A DNA stretch of 64,000 nt from Baylisascaris procyonis (taxonomy: Eukaryota > Nematoda > Chromadorea > Rhabditida > Ascarididae): contig JAZARR010000172.1 of the NCBI GenBank assembly GCA_037389465.1, positions 310,001 through 374,000 of the forward strand, read 5' to 3'. Shown here piece by piece: positions 12,660-26,800 of the stretch. The stretch's first letter is position 1; each line of letters begins with the position of its first letter. The translations under genes were made by a program, and so were the position numbers. The notes under the pieces are model-generated. The model was not told the origin of the DNA, made no database searches, and was given only the letters and a program-made list of their open reading frames with translations.

Positions 12660-14576
12660 TTCCAATTATTGTTGTCGGTATTTGTTGCCTGTTTAGTCGT
12701 GAATACTGCAAATCGTGAATGTTGTTGTCTGTTGATGTTCAAATGTATACCGGTTGTTCTATATTTGGTTCACTGTTTACTGCGCAACCTGGCTGCACCG
12801 TGTAAAAAATAGTGGCCAATATAACGTTCTGACTGGGTCGAAGGCATCTTCAGAAGATAGGGCCAAGAGTTGCTATTACTCGATCCGACAGTGGGGAGGA
12901 GAGTGGTATATTAATTCTGGCAGCCATGGAATCTGGCCTTTGTTGCTCCATTTATGTGATTTTTATGCTTTCTTATACTGCGATGGGGAACAAATTATAG
13001 CAGGTCCCTATATCTCGGTCTGTCTATTCTTTTTTAAATCGAATATTCCAGGAAACTTAAACCTTGACTCATTAAGTTCGACTTATCAAATGATAAATGT
13101 AAGTTTTTTCATTGGTTCTGTCTTATTGTATCCGTTCACTTATTGATGCAAATTCCACGAATGCAAAATTTGCATATCGTATAAATGCTGATGCTATGCT
13201 TCTCTAGTAATTCTTATTCGTGAGTACTGGAAGGTTGTGGGGGAATTGATAAATGATTCAAATCAAATCGCTTTCATTACTCATTATTGATCGATTTTTA
13301 CTGCAGAATGATATGATGATTTGTGCATGTGGAAGTGAATGGTTTATGATGGATCTCTGTTCAGTTGTCGTTTCACCATTACTGTTACTATAAAGATCTT
13401 TCCGGATTTTACTGCGAATCTGAACATTTTTAACTTGCCAACATAGGCACCTTTAATTGGCATTTGTTTTATTTTGATTGCAGTGGAGCAATCTTTGAGA
13501 ATTTGTTAATAAATAATTGGGAATGATGTTTATAGGTTCATTCACGGGGAATGGGTCATAAGGGAAACTACACTTCATTTATATGACTTGGGAGTCGACT
13601 AGCGAGTGGAGAAGGGGAAACAGGAGGTGGATGTGGAAGAATCCTTATGAGGTGTCCTTTTTCTTAAAGACTTCGATGAACGTTCTAATACTTATTGATG
13701 ATAAACTTGTTGCGTTCACAGTTAATGCTTCAAGATTGATGTTCCTTTTGCTTGTTCTTTGAAACTTTTTGTGGTGTTATCTTTTTTCCGAATTGCATAC
13801 ATTTTGAAAGCCATATTTATCGTTGATTCTTTTCGTATGAGTTATATTCGATTTTTGTAGTAGTGAATATATCGTTGTGTTTTCGCATTTCATTTGCATT
13901 CGATGTTTTCATTTGACCTTGTATTTTACAACTGCAGGTATGCACACCTCTGTTGAGCTTTATGAGTTCATAGGTGACCGTTGGAATGGAGTGAAGTGAT
14001 CCGCTATTGATTTGAGTTCTGATGTGGAGGAGAGGAGGCGAAGATTTCGGCCCTTCTTCGACGGTATTGCAGTCAATCAGTTGTATAATAGACTGTTCTT
14101 GTTTTAAAAACCTCCAAAGCTGATAATAAAATAATGAAAGAACACTTTTCATAGGTGGGTGGAAGGGGGGAGGTTTTAAACTCTTGTTATAGGCGATATT
14201 GAGATAACTACCCAATAATTTAGATAGTATAATATAGAGAAGAGAAAAAATTATCAGAAAAAGGAGAGATCCTTCCATTTAAATTATTCTTCCCCCAAGC
14301 ATCTGACATCAACGATAATCAACGGTACAATTAGAGTAGTAGTACTTATGGGGTGTTATTTGATTGTATTTGTCGTTAGATTTCTGTTGTTCATTTATCA
14401 TTATTGCTCGCTTATCGATTTCATTGTTTCGTTATGATTGTATTGCTTTCATTGGTCGAAATAAAACAAATAGATAGTCCATAGTGTCGAGGCATTTGCT
14501 TTCTGAATAGCGGTTTCAGGTGTTTTTTGGAATGGATTTTTGATAGAGAAAGGTAATCAGTGAACCTTATTACCGC

Positions 14577-14630
<54 letters not shown>

Positions 14631-14646
14631 GCGGTAATAAGGTTCA

Positions 14647-14703
<57 letters not shown>

Positions 14704-15613
14704 TTGACCCTAATAACCCCTAATCAAGTATATATATATATATACTTGATTAGGGGTTATTTATTTAGCTGAAACGATTGCATTTGAAAGTTGCTCACAA
14801 CAAACTTTTGCAAATGCCACTCTTACGATGCCGTTGATCGAGTTGCAGTTCCTCATCGTGTATCGAGGAAAACAATCATCCGTTACCGCGAGTCTCTTCA
14901 GTTGTTACTCCATACTTTACATAAATTTCTTAATGAGTACGATGTACATTTGGGTATCGTTTAAAATCAATAGAGCTGTTACATATGGATCATATAACTT
15001 CTGTAATGCTGTGCTTGAAATGGCGCTAATTTTTGAAATTCAAAATTTCCACCAACACAATAGGCTGTTTGTCGTTAAAAGCTCGAGGCCAGATGAGCTC
15101 CTATTACTATTTTGCCTCCATTCAAGTGGTTCTTCTTATATTGAGATTTTTTGAGGTTGTAGTAATTCATTTCAAAATTTACAACACCCGATCAAAAACA
15201 AATAATTAAAACGTTCATTATAGGTTGCAATTAAACACCTAATCAGGATTGTTGTTTCGGTCTTATTTTGCGTACGAAAATTAATTGTTGATGGTGTTCA
15301 TGGATGTTTGCGATTCACTTTCTGTCTCGATTCTGTTGCTGTTTAGAGGGTGCTTGTCCATTCCGCTGACTCCTCCTACACCTAGCCACGGATGTTTTAG
15401 TCATCCCCTACCTACTCTCCGTTCCCCTCTTTCACCTTCTCTGTTCTCTCTCGCATATTGTTTACTACGATCACTGTATTTTCCCATATGGAATAGTCGT
15501 TTTGACTGCAAACCACTAGCAGTTCTTGTAAAAGTAGCCACCAAAGGAGTCCACAAATTTCCTGTTAATTAAAAAATTTGTGGTCTTGGAAGTTTATTTA
15601 ATCCTATTTTAAG
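12660..15613. other. Intergenic region between BUB3 and PRIM2
   Basis: About 3 kb. The first part should contain the BUB3 3' UTR, although no clear AATAAA was seen close to the stop. It holds the paired TA-palindromes at 14557-14760 and a pyrimidine-rich patch near 15360-15450. Open frames here (for example 13817-14278 minus) show no recognisable domain. Confidence 0.6.
14557..14760. repeat. Two adjacent perfect inverted repeats with (TA)n cores
   Basis: The first palindrome has 24-base arms at 14557-14580 and 14627-14650 that are exact reverse complements, separated by (TA)n. A second (TA)n follows (about 14651-14701). The second palindrome has arms at 14713-14730 and 14743-14760, the right arm reading TACTTGATTAGGGGTTAT, again exact, with a short (TA)n loop. 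It could be a foldback element, a replication-slippage product at a TA repeat, or an assembly artefact. Confidence 0.9.
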
Positions 15614-18600
15614 ATGCAATTCGAATCAAGCTCGAGGATCGTTCGAAAGTCATTTATCAGTGGTGCACGAATTGCATTGCAAAAGGTTTGCAAATTTTTT
15701 GTTGCAGCACTTTAAAAGAGTAGGAATTATCACGTTGAAGAAAGCATGCCGTATTCTCAATTAAATAAGGATTCAATTTAACTCAATTAAATAAGGCATT
15801 CTGCTTATGTGAGATACATAAGATGAATGCAATTTAAGTGATGGTGTTTGAAAACTTATTCAAAAACAAAGGGAACATTATTTTCGGCATCGCTACGACC
15901 GGAAGCAACCACTAATGAAGTTTGTTGATTATCTGAGCACTTTTAAAATTTTCGAATTCACCTTGATGATTTGATTAACTCAAACATATTGAAACGGAAA
16001 TATATTAAAACTGTAATTTAAAAGTAAGACTTTTATTTTGTTTTTTTTTGATTGAAGTCTGAAATTGAATTGTCTTAATTGAAAACCATAAAAGTATGTC
16101 ATCTTCATTACTTTGAAGCTTCTATTTTTACTCGTTGAAAGTTGTGATAATGCAAATTTTTTCATTTACATTCACTTATTGACTGCATTTAAGGGTAATG
16201 CAACTTCACAAGAAACAAATCTTCAAATGTATATGGAACCACCGATCGACGATATTTCAATTTTGGAATTTGAAGAAATGGCAATTAATCGTTTAAAAGT
16301 TCTACGGGTTGTGGAGCAATTGAAAGAGCGTTTTCCAAGAAATACTGAAGAAATGAATGACGCTCTTTCAAAGGTAAAGCATACTATTTTTACTTGAATG
16401 TCATCTAAAATTTTAAACGGATCATCTCAGTTCGTCCTCACCCTTCATCCCCCTTAACTTATGTACGCCAACCTTCCATATTCTAATAGCAATGTCTTCA
16501 TGAATGTCAACATTCAAATAATTTTGTTGATCAGTTTATGGCAGCATGGATCAGTGGTAGATCTCAGAATTAGCCGATAGCAGTTTATGATTCATCACGG
16601 TATATGAAACATCTTTTATCAATTGGTCAGTTTATGAGCTGTTTTCAACGTAAAAAACGGGAGATCATCTCATCGAAACTTCCTCTTTTTTTCCATTATT
16701 TCAGTCCTGAAAACTCTCAATTTAACAGGAGCTGATAAAACTTATGCCGATAGCGTGTAATATGTGTCCAGCCGATAAACTTGCCGACGAGAGACGTCGA
16801 GATATAATATCACATTTCATATTACGACTTGCATTTTGTAAGACAGCTGAACAAACTAAATGGTTTATTCAACAGGAGATTGATCTATTCAAATATCGCT
16901 TTCATATGGTAACTTTTATTATTTTTCCACATATATAAATTTATACATTAAGTGAAACTTGCTGAAAGTAGAAATTTTCAACTAAATGTGGAAAAAAAAA
17001 CTTAACATTTTGCATAAATGGGCTGAAGTTTGAAATTTGACATTATTTTTTTTAAAGTTCATTGTTCGTTTTCATTTTTCGGCTTTTTAAAATAGAAGTA
17101 GATCTCGCTGTAGTGGTGTGGCTTTCTAGTTTTCTCAAATTTATTATCATCTCGATATGCTTTCATTCATATGCTTCATTTACGCACAAATTCTGAGCTA
17201 TATCGCATATATGTATATTTCTTTAATAAAAATGCCCTCATTGTAGGAATCAAAAAATCGCTCAAATATTGCTCGTTTTCTAGCTGCAAATCATTTCAAT
17301 ATGACAGCATTAACACAAATTGAAAAGGATGATCTCGCTGAAAAAATCGGCAACGCAAGTGGTGTTCCAGTACAAAAGGTATACGATGTTTCAATCTTCG
17401 AATCTGTTTAACATTTCAAATGATCCATGATATAGACTTCATGAATTCTATTCCATTCATTAAAAGACAAAAGGATATTCAGTCATCATAATTGCTTCTC
17501 AAGCAGCCACACAGAAAATAACCATAAACCTCCAGCCTTGTAGCCATTGAAGCAGCTTCTCAGAGAGGACAGGTGGTGGCTAAGCTCAGGAGCCTATTTG
17601 GAGTCAATTGCTATACTCTCTTGATCTTGCAGTGGTAATTAAATAATAATCGGAGTTTTTAAGGTGCGATGTGCGGATGTGTGGAAAGTACCATTTGTGG
17701 ATGCATTAGATTTAGTGCGTAAAAGAAGAGTTTTTCTACATGCTGGTTTTGCATATGTTTCGCGTGATGATCTTGTCATTATTGTTTGTACGAAACTTCG
17801 AATGATTATTTCTTCAGCAATGGCGGTTTGATTATTTTTACTTTGCTTTATATTTACTCTTCAATTTCAATTAAAAAAATTGACTTATTAGCTCTCTAAG
17901 ATAGATGTGAGGTGGATATCAATTATTTCTATCCGTGACAAGTTGGAATAAGAGTTTGGCTGTGATAGTGAGGGGATTAAGATGCTAGAAGATATAGGGA
18001 TCAATCATAGGCAATACATAGGAGGCAAAGCGGAAATCAGCAAGCCTAAAAAAGATTGAAGTAAAGGAACGAAACATAACGCTTTCTCGTGAATTGTGGG
18101 CACCATATTATATTTCATTTCACATAAGGAAAGCCTCATGCAAAATATTTACTAGCACTATATTGAGATTTTCTTACGTCTTTTCACATCGTGATGTGAC
18201 ATTAAATTTTAGAAAGATAATGAGGTGAGAGTAGCCAGTTGAGGAGAAACGATGTCTTTCCATGGTGAAACTTTCTTTTCAATTTTTTAATCAACAAGTG
18301 AATAAATTTTCCGTGGGTAAGAGAGGTGAGGGGAATTATTCACTTCAAGCTGTCAATGTTTCAGCGCGCATGTAAATATATTGGATTCATTGAAGAAGAG
18401 CATCGTTTAATGCCTCTATTGCTTAAATTGACAAATAAGTCGTATATTGGGAAGGATTATGCTGGTAAAGATGCAACAAAACATATCACTCCAGAAATGA
18501 TCCACTCGGTTCGTTTTGCATTGTTTTAATTATATTACTATCCTAACTACCTTTTTATTGTGTACAATCTTAACGCCTTATACATTTTCAAAAAGATATT

Positions 18601-21600
18601 CTAATATTAATTAAAAAAATCAAATCTTTTAAACAAATATTATTTCACATATTTTAGAGTGAGAGCTCGAGTTAGTTTTGGGGCATCGAACTGTTCGTAT
18701 AATAACTGAAGACTAATTAATTCTTTGATTAATTAATCAAGGAAGGTAAAATATAACTAATAGGAATGTAATCGCAAAAGTTGCAAAGTAATCGACTAAA
18801 CGTTAGCAGTGCCCAAGAAGTGTTTTTTGTATAAGAGAGGTGCCCTCAACACTACTGCTAACTTAATAATTTCTAATTTATGTACTTTAAATGAATTCTC
18901 TAATATAATTTTAATTTAGGTGAATAATTTCAGTTATGTGCAAAATCGTTTCCATTATGCATGCGTCAAATTCATCATCGATTATGTGCTGATCATCATC
19001 TAAGGCATGGTTCAAGAATGCAATATGGACTTTTCTTGAAGGGAATCGGACTTACACTTGAAGATGCACTCGCATTTTGGCGTACTGAATTTACGAAGAA
19101 AATTGATGCTGATCGAGTATGGCATTGCTTTTCTATTTTGATTCTCTTTGCATTTTCAAAGATCTTTTTAAGTCGATTGTTCTATGAGTTAGATTGTTCT
19201 ATGAGAGCAACTGGTAACGTCTAGAAGAAGTTTAGTCAAAGCGTATTTCAAATGATTTGACGTTGAAGTTGCGAACATTGATATCATCGATCAGGTTAGG
19301 TTCATTGTTTTGCTGCCAATAGAAGCATGTTGTTGTATATCGGAAATAATATAGATTTAAGGGATTTTATGCTGCAAGTTCCCATCTCTTTTTTTCTCAA
19401 GTCGGAGGATCGTAATTTTCTTTGTTTTATCTCAGTAACTGATAAGCCTAACCATTTAAATAAGATATGAATAATTGCAGTTTGATAGGCAATATGCTTA
19501 TAACATTCGTCATAACTACGGTAAAGAAGGACGTCGTGTAGACTATAAAGCGTATCCATGCTCGAAGATCATTCTTGGTAGTGCACCATCTGCTCAAGAT
19601 TGTCATGGTATGTGATCTTTTATTAAAGAAGGTGATCAATAATTGTCGAAGGGATCACATCATTAAATAAAACAATGGAATCGGTTACGATCAGTAATAC
19701 TAGATTAGCACAAACTCAAAATGGAAGCAAATATTGTTTGAAATAATTTATAACAAATTGTTTCAATGTCGGTCGACCTGAAATGATTCTGATGTCGTTC
19801 CAAGTTCATCAGAAGATTCTTCTACCACTGTGTTCCGATTCTTCAAAGGTGAAGAATGCGTTATATTGTCCGTGAAACACTGTCTTTGGCATATGTTCAG
19901 TGCTGCTGCCTGAATATGAATGGGGTGGAACAGCTCATGAGCGCAAATCTTCCAACAAAGCAGTCATCCACTTGTCTTCTCGCACACATCTCCCTCTTTT
20001 TTTTACTTCCATCCGTCCGTTATGCACATAGCTAAGCCATATCTTGAACTAAAATTCTAATAAGCTTGACTTGTGTAAGTTTATCGGCGGCAAGAATATA
20101 TTTAGCCGTTTACATTGATAAGTAATGAGCACTGCTTCTTATCTCTCTTACCTCTTCTTACCTCTCTTACCTCTCCTCTCCTAGTGAGGTGCTTAACATT
20201 CAAAAGAATGTTTTTTCTTGGATACACATGCACTCAGAATTCCGATGTTGTTCCCTTTTTGTTGAAATGCTTCTGGAACAATTTATTTTCAGGATGTCCC
20301 TACAGGCACAGTGATCCGACGGTATTGGCACAGAAGCTAGAGGGAGTCGGCTTATCGAAGGAGCACATAGCGACCGTATGTATTTTAGAATGCTTTTAGC
20401 CGGTCGTTGATTCTTTTACTTCAAAAACTGATTAAATTGCAGCTGACAACGATTTCCGAATAAGAACGGATGTAATTGGAGGGTGGTGATGTAAGAATGC
20501 GATGTGATGTAGTGATTCAACTATTTAATTAGCGGTGGGATAATTCATTTACTAAAAAGACTGCAATTTATTTGCTCGATTAGAAATAAAATAGTTTGCC
20601 AACTCGAGTATAACTGAAGGGGTTTACTTACCGATCAGGAATATCGCAGAAGAATGCTGCAGAAGGTCGATTCAGCTTTCACTTGAGGCACGATGGATTT
20701 TATTCTCTTTCCTTTCTAACATGTTTTTTCCAAGAGGATGTCGTGTTTTCACCGAATATTTCAAACTTTTATTTTTTGTGCACTTTAATATAGCTGATAT
20801 TCATGCAATAATACTTGCAATACATTGCAAAATTTTATGAAGTTTTTAAAATTTGCAACTCATCCTGAAGCGAATCTATTCGTACCTTCGCTGGTCATTT
20901 GAGACTACATCGATAGTCAATTTGTGATTAATATTCCTTATCGCTTATCTTGTCTGCCAGCTTGTTATCGATTTACTAGAATTGACTAATTTTCGTCAAC
21001 TTGGGAATTTTTTATTATTCAGATTGTGAACTTATCAAAGGCAGCTCAGTACGACCGTGCTTGTACAAGATATTTTGAGTTCACGCATAAAATGGCCGAG
21101 AACTCATTAGGTGTTTTGATTACTCATCCAAACCAATATTTCGAGCTTTCCACGCAACTGTACGAAGGAATCAGGAGCAGGTCTCTTTTTTGTTCGTCAT
21201 ATAGAGATGATTTTATTGGCGCGTTTGAGTGAACTTTTCTCTTGAATTGTTTTAGTAAATTGCAGCATTCACTTCAGCAGTTCATTCATATTAACTCAGG
21301 GGGAATTTTTTAGCGGCGACTGTTAGCTTCCTGAACTTGCGGATTTATGTATACTTCTTTAGAGTTCAAAACCTTAGAAGGCCTTATTTTATTAATTCGA
21401 TTTCTAGGGCATTTACAAAACTTTTGCAAAAAATATTTGAAAATAATTTGGTGCCCGTCATTTGCGTTCTCGGCAGGATGGATTCGAGTATATTTTTTGT
21501 TCTTAGCTCATATTCCAATTTGTGGTGGTTAAGTGTGGATGTATTACATAAGGCGTTTCGACTACATCAAAACTCATAGCTTCTGTTTGATGACTGCGTA

Positions 21601-21885
21601 GATTTGATGCATTTTCACATAATTTGGCGAACTTATTATTTTTCTAAAAGTAAGTTGTTAGACCATCAACAGTGGTTGAAGATTCCCGAAAAATGCAGTT
21701 TCAGTCGGTTTATTTAATGTTATCGAATTTTTACTTGAAATTTAAAAACCTTCATTTCTTTCAGAGAATCAGTCCCAACACATGAAGTGACGTTGAGCAG
21801 CAGTACACAGCAGTCGACGTTAAGCAGTGAACGAATGGAGGAAGAGGATGACTACGATTTCGATGATTTGCCGGAAGCAGATTGA
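15614..21885 (+). CDS. PRIM2: DNA primase large subunit (4Fe-4S)
   Basis: This is the regulatory subunit of the DNA polymerase alpha-primase complex. Exons: 15614-15685, 16194-16373, 16729-16908, 17247-17378, 17664-17825, 18365-18508, 18934-19116, 19481-19607, 20293-20375, 21023-21180 and 21765-21885; total 1542 bp, 513 residues (human about 509). All joins are GT-AG and in phase. N-terminal half: [39 protein letters not shown] and [15 protein letters not shown]-terminal half: [67 protein letters not shown] and ITHPNQYF. The four cluster ligands appear at about Cys299, Cys378, Cys395 and Cys435, with the 17- and 40-residue spacings of the human protein. The tail is acidic ([15 protein letters not shown]). 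The start is the only ATG with a splice-compatible frame; no promoter was recognised. Confidence 0.97.
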
Positions 21886-22992
21886 GCATCATAATGACAC
21901 CTTCGTAATTTTTAACTTTTTTCCTGTTCTGCTACTGGCCTTCCACAGTTTAAGTATTATTTAACTATACTTGATAGCGTTAGGTGTTATTCGTGTTAGG
22001 GCCCACAGAAATCGAATTTTGAAGCAATTTTGAAGCCTTATTGAGTTTTTGATTTCTTCCAGGATTTGAAGACAATACAAGAACATGAGAAAGAGATATA
22101 AAGGAATATCAAGGTGCAGATTTCATTGCTGCTAACTTTCGAAGATTTGTTTTCAAGAGAGCTGTTAGAAAAAGGTCACAAGGTGCATGAAAAGGAGGAT
22201 AGATTAAGTGCACTAAGTGCAACGTTTCGCCCCGTTATATTGTCATCAAAGAACAAAACTCAAGGTCATGCAAGCTGGTTGACTAAGTTTATTTATTTAT
22301 TTATTTATTATTTTGATTGGTGAATCGATACATCCGGCTGGCTGTATTTTGTTGGCATTGTTTGGCATATTAACGTCTTGTGCTGTCTATGGCCTTATTT
22401 CTTATATTTCAGCGGGAGCTGATCTTCCGTTTCTTTGTATGATTATCTGACTGTGGCTTTTATGCATATGTTATTGTCTGATTCCCATTATTAGTTCAAC
22501 TTTTGTTGCTTATTTTTCAATATTTTCTTATGCAATGATCCCACATATCGAATTCAATGGCGGTCATGTTTTCGCGGTGAATGTGCCACCCACGTGGGTA
22601 TTTTTATGGGAAAAACATTCCAGTATGCTTAGGCAATTACGATACTCCTCTAGTGTCGTTTTTTCCTAAACGAGTGATGCGAGTAGAAATATGAAGCTGC
22701 CAGCTGTCGCTTTGCTGTGTTGTTTATTGGCAGCCAATTGACGCCACTCAAAGCGACAGTAATTTTTATTTTCCGATGTCATTACCACAGCTCACTGCAT
22801 AAGATTGATCGAGCTAAAACTTTTATTGATTGTCTTAGTCAGAAAATAAGAAAACTTTTATTGCCCAATCCGATGATAACTAACAGAAATAATTTTGAAA
22901 TATTTTCGTGCAATTGTACAATAATTAAAAGAACCGATTAATTTTCATAGAGAGGAGCGTAATGAAGGTTGATTCACTTATGTAAATCTAGG

Positions 22993-23044
<52 letters not shown>

Positions 23045-23860
23045 TATTTCATGTGACTTAGCTCAATCTTAACCAGAAAAACGAAATTAACTAGAAATGC
23101 ATATATTGATTGCAAAATATTTACAGCCACATTAACTATTAAAGATTAGTTCGATTGATAACGACGAAGTTCGATGGAATAGTATAAGTCTAATTAGACA
23201 TAGTTCATATTAGTTTTTCTCATTTCTATGCCGTAATGTTCAAGTGCTTAAGAGGCGAGGAATTTCGCTACATATGTTTCTGATTCTGTTTTTTTTTCAT
23301 TCAGATCTAAACAAAGCATTCATTGTCTTCATTTCATAAATGTGAAATAAAAACAGATTTGATGTTAAATTAATGATCTGAAATTGAATTGAAAATGTTG
23401 AAGTGACCTAAATTTTTAGACTTGAAAATAAACAATCTACTGAATCATTATAAGTGAAAGAGGAGTGCAAATCTAATTAGATCGTTCACTTTTTGTCTTT
23501 AATGAATAAGTTGTAAATGAGCAAAATACAATGTTTCCAATGTTTTAAATGTATTTGGCAGAGTGTTTTCCTAGCAAGTTGACTATGATTGACGATAGAA
23601 ACGATAGATGATAGAAGTGTTGATAGAGGTAAAAACAGAAACAGGTACCATATTTCTTGTTTCGAAATGAGAAGAGAAAAGCAAAGAGAGAGGGGGTTTG
23701 ACAACGTTCGTTAATTAGACGAAAACACATCAGTCAGTAATGTAAAATCAGTGCATTCAAGTCAAGAGTGGTTGTGAAGCAATAACGTTAACGGGAGCGT
23801 CTTGTGGTGGTTGACTGCTACGACGCCCATTACGTCATCATCTATCATTTACTTATCACA
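21886..23860. other. Intergenic region after PRIM2
   Basis: About 2 kb, containing the PRIM2 3' UTR and a (TA)n block at about 22995-23048. Only unconvincing short open frames are present. No RNA gene or transposon coding sequence was seen. Confidence 0.6.
22995..23048. repeat. (TA)n microsatellite, slightly interrupted
   Basis: TA alternation of about 44 bases followed by CA and a further short TA run. Confidence 0.95.
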
Positions 23861-26800
23861 ATGCGGATATTTGTTGCGGTTATTCTTTGTTTATGCACTT
23901 CGTTGGACGGTTTGTGACTTTTATCATTTAGAATTCTCTTCTATTATGGAATATATCCGAGAGGATTTTGATGCTAAATACTAAAATTATTTCATTTCTC
24001 TGGAACTGATCAGCTGCTCTATCGAAGGGAGAGGGGTGGGGTGTCGTACAGCGCTTAACGAGTATGGCAGTTCTATAAAATATCGAAGTTTTATGAAAGG
24101 AGACTCTCCGGTCATCTTTATAGGCCTTGGCAAACTTGCCTTGCAAAAGTATAGCATGGTGGTGTCGTGTCCGCACATTGTTGTGTTTGTGTCGGTCTGT
24201 CTGTCTGGTAACCTTAGCCTTTAACTGTCTGGTAACCTAATGCAAGAGAGTTCACAGTTTTATTAAGTGTAATGTTAATCAAAGGACGAGACGTCCTCTA
24301 CCGTTGACATATGAACCCTGAAACGATTAACAGATCTCCAAACGTTGAAAAAAGATTGTGTGCATCTTGTGCAAGACGGAGTCGAATAATAAAATGAATC
24401 TCTTGCATAAAGTTGTTGGGAGTAGCTGAGTGTATCAAGATATCAGCGCATCATTTCGTATACTTAATTACTTGCTGTTAGCCTATAAAAGCGTTTGTTT
24501 TATTGATTATTTATGCGCGATTTTGATTCGATAGCTTGAATTAAAATAAAAAATCGAGAAGCGCGCATCATCGCGACAACAGGTCGGCGAAGCGCGTGAT
24601 TCTGTCCATTCTCATTTCACATGGCCTTGCTACCTTCTCGCTTCCGCGATCGAAATGGGGCTACGGATTTGGTTACAGGACTATGATCACGCTCCCTTTC
24701 CACTTTTTTCCAGATGTTGCGTAGCTATGCCGGGAAAAAATACGCTTGTTTCTTCTAATTATGATAGTCTGTTTAATTGGACGTAATCAAATTTTAGTGG
24801 ACATAGAGAATTACGTTCCGATTTATCATGTAAAGTTGTCCGAGTTGCAACGAACATTTAATCGAAAGCCTACAAGTTAGTATTCGGCGAGCACTTCAAT
24901 TGTAGACTCTTCAAAACTGGTTTTCAATTTAGGTTCAGATATGGTGCGATAAAATTCTGAAGCGTTTTGCATCCAACACATTGCTAGAGATGATCAATTT
25001 AATTGAAAAGAGGCTGCGTAATATAATATCAGAAACATCAAAGAAGGCTTGATGAAAAATAGAGGAAATGAAAGATGAGGACAGAAGTCACTGCAGCAAT
25101 TATTACTGAATGCTTCAGATGGTCGCTCTTTTCATGTTTCTTGTTTTCTGTTTTTTGCACTCAAGAATGTTTACATCGATTGAGCATTAATGAGTGTGCT
25201 CCGTCACCGGTGCCATTTTCATAATGCAACCCCTTAGCTTGAATGTTTGTTGAGACTGCAACATATACAATCTTCTGACTATTCAATCCCTTTTCACCTG
25301 TTTTAAGACTTTAAGGTAAAAAGCGAGGTGGGAGAAATGAGGAGGGGGTAGCCGAGGAAATGACCATCATCCTCTCAAAATTTTGGATAACATGTAGGGA
25401 GAGAGAGAGAGAGAGGGAGAGGGGAGAGAGAGACGGCCAAGAGTCAGAGAAAAGGAAAAAAGTGCTGAAAACAGTGACGAATAAGCGCAGCCGATTGACC
25501 TTCGCCTACTTTCTAAAGGTCCGGGTGCGCCGTTGTTGAGTATAGGTGGTGATTCATATTGTTTTAGTTATCGTGAATTAAAATCATATCTAATCACGCT
25601 TCTGTATTCTTTAAACAAGCTATAAATTTTTTTTTTTCTCTGCACTTATAAAGATTCCACCTTTTCTCGTATTCAGTCTGATTTGTTGCGAAACGTTGAA
25701 CTGATCGATCCGTTGAAAGCAATCATGATCCTGGTTCGATTCTTTATAAAACATATATTGTTTTTTCTTTTTTTTTTTTTTTTTGCAAAACAGCGCACTA
25801 ATTCCATCTATAAAGATATATTTCTTGCTGTATTTTTATTACCATATGGATAAAGTTGGGCGCTTAACTTCAAACACCAATAGATTGCAATCCGTCTGGG
25901 TATGAAGATATTTCAAGAACACTGAGGTAAATCATCCCGATATAAATTTTTACTCCTTTTGATCTATTATAAATTTGCGCTCAAAGATGGCAAAGATATA
26001 TCTATGTAACCAAATGATATTTGATACTGATAACTATGAAAACAATCGCCAAAGTTTTCTTTGGAGTTTTCACTAGTGGCAATTATTGTCTAATCAGCGA
26101 TGCAAAAGTTTGATGAGGATTGCATGAAAGTACTTCAAAATTCAGGTGTATATAAAATACGGTGTATATAAAATACTCGAATTATTTCTTTTAATCTCTT
26201 ATTAAGCATTTATCGATAGTGGATTTGGTGCAAATCGATTTATTATGATCGAGATAGCCTTTTAAAGTGATACCAAAGAATAATATAATTCACTTCCAGC
26301 AGTGACCAATTAAAGAACTTCTTTCAGATAATTTGTTGAATGATTTATTGATGAATTCAAGAACTGCTACTGACAATTTCAGTGAGAGGCAAATCCGGTA
26401 TAGTAGAGGATGAACGGATCTCGAGCACTGAGGCATCACTGTCAACTGGCGTCGAAGTACAGAAGGAATCGTCTGTGGTGGAATTTCCAATCGAATTGGT
26501 TTCACCATCAAGCTTCGAACCCAGTTCTACAGGAAGTGAGGAAAATAGTTTCGTGACCATACCAAGTCTCAAGTCTTCTCCAACACTAGATGGAGTGTCC
26601 AGTGAGGATAACGAGGAGCCCTCTGTGGTGGAATTTCCAGTTGAACGGGGGTCGGCATCAAGCTCCGAACCCAATTCTACAGCGAGTGAGCAAGATAGTT
26701 TTGTGACCGTATCAAATTCCAAGTCTTCTATAACATCAGATGGAATGTCCAATGCGAATAAGGCGGAACCTTCTGTGGTGCAATTTCCGATCGGATCGGA

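Noticed and set aside
17641..17830. Possible non-canonical PRIM2 intron because exon 5 begins GTGCGA after AAG
   Set aside because: The join TTTTTAAG|GTGCGA is an ordinary AG acceptor and keeps the frame; the GT is simply the first codon (Val).
18722..18742. Short perfect palindrome TTGATTAATTAATCAA in a PRIM2 intron
   Set aside because: AT-only short palindromes are expected by chance at this base composition.
25726..25745. CTGGTTCGATTCTTT resembling a tRNA B-box
   Set aside because: No A-box or cloverleaf upstream at the right spacing. No tRNA was found anywhere in the window.
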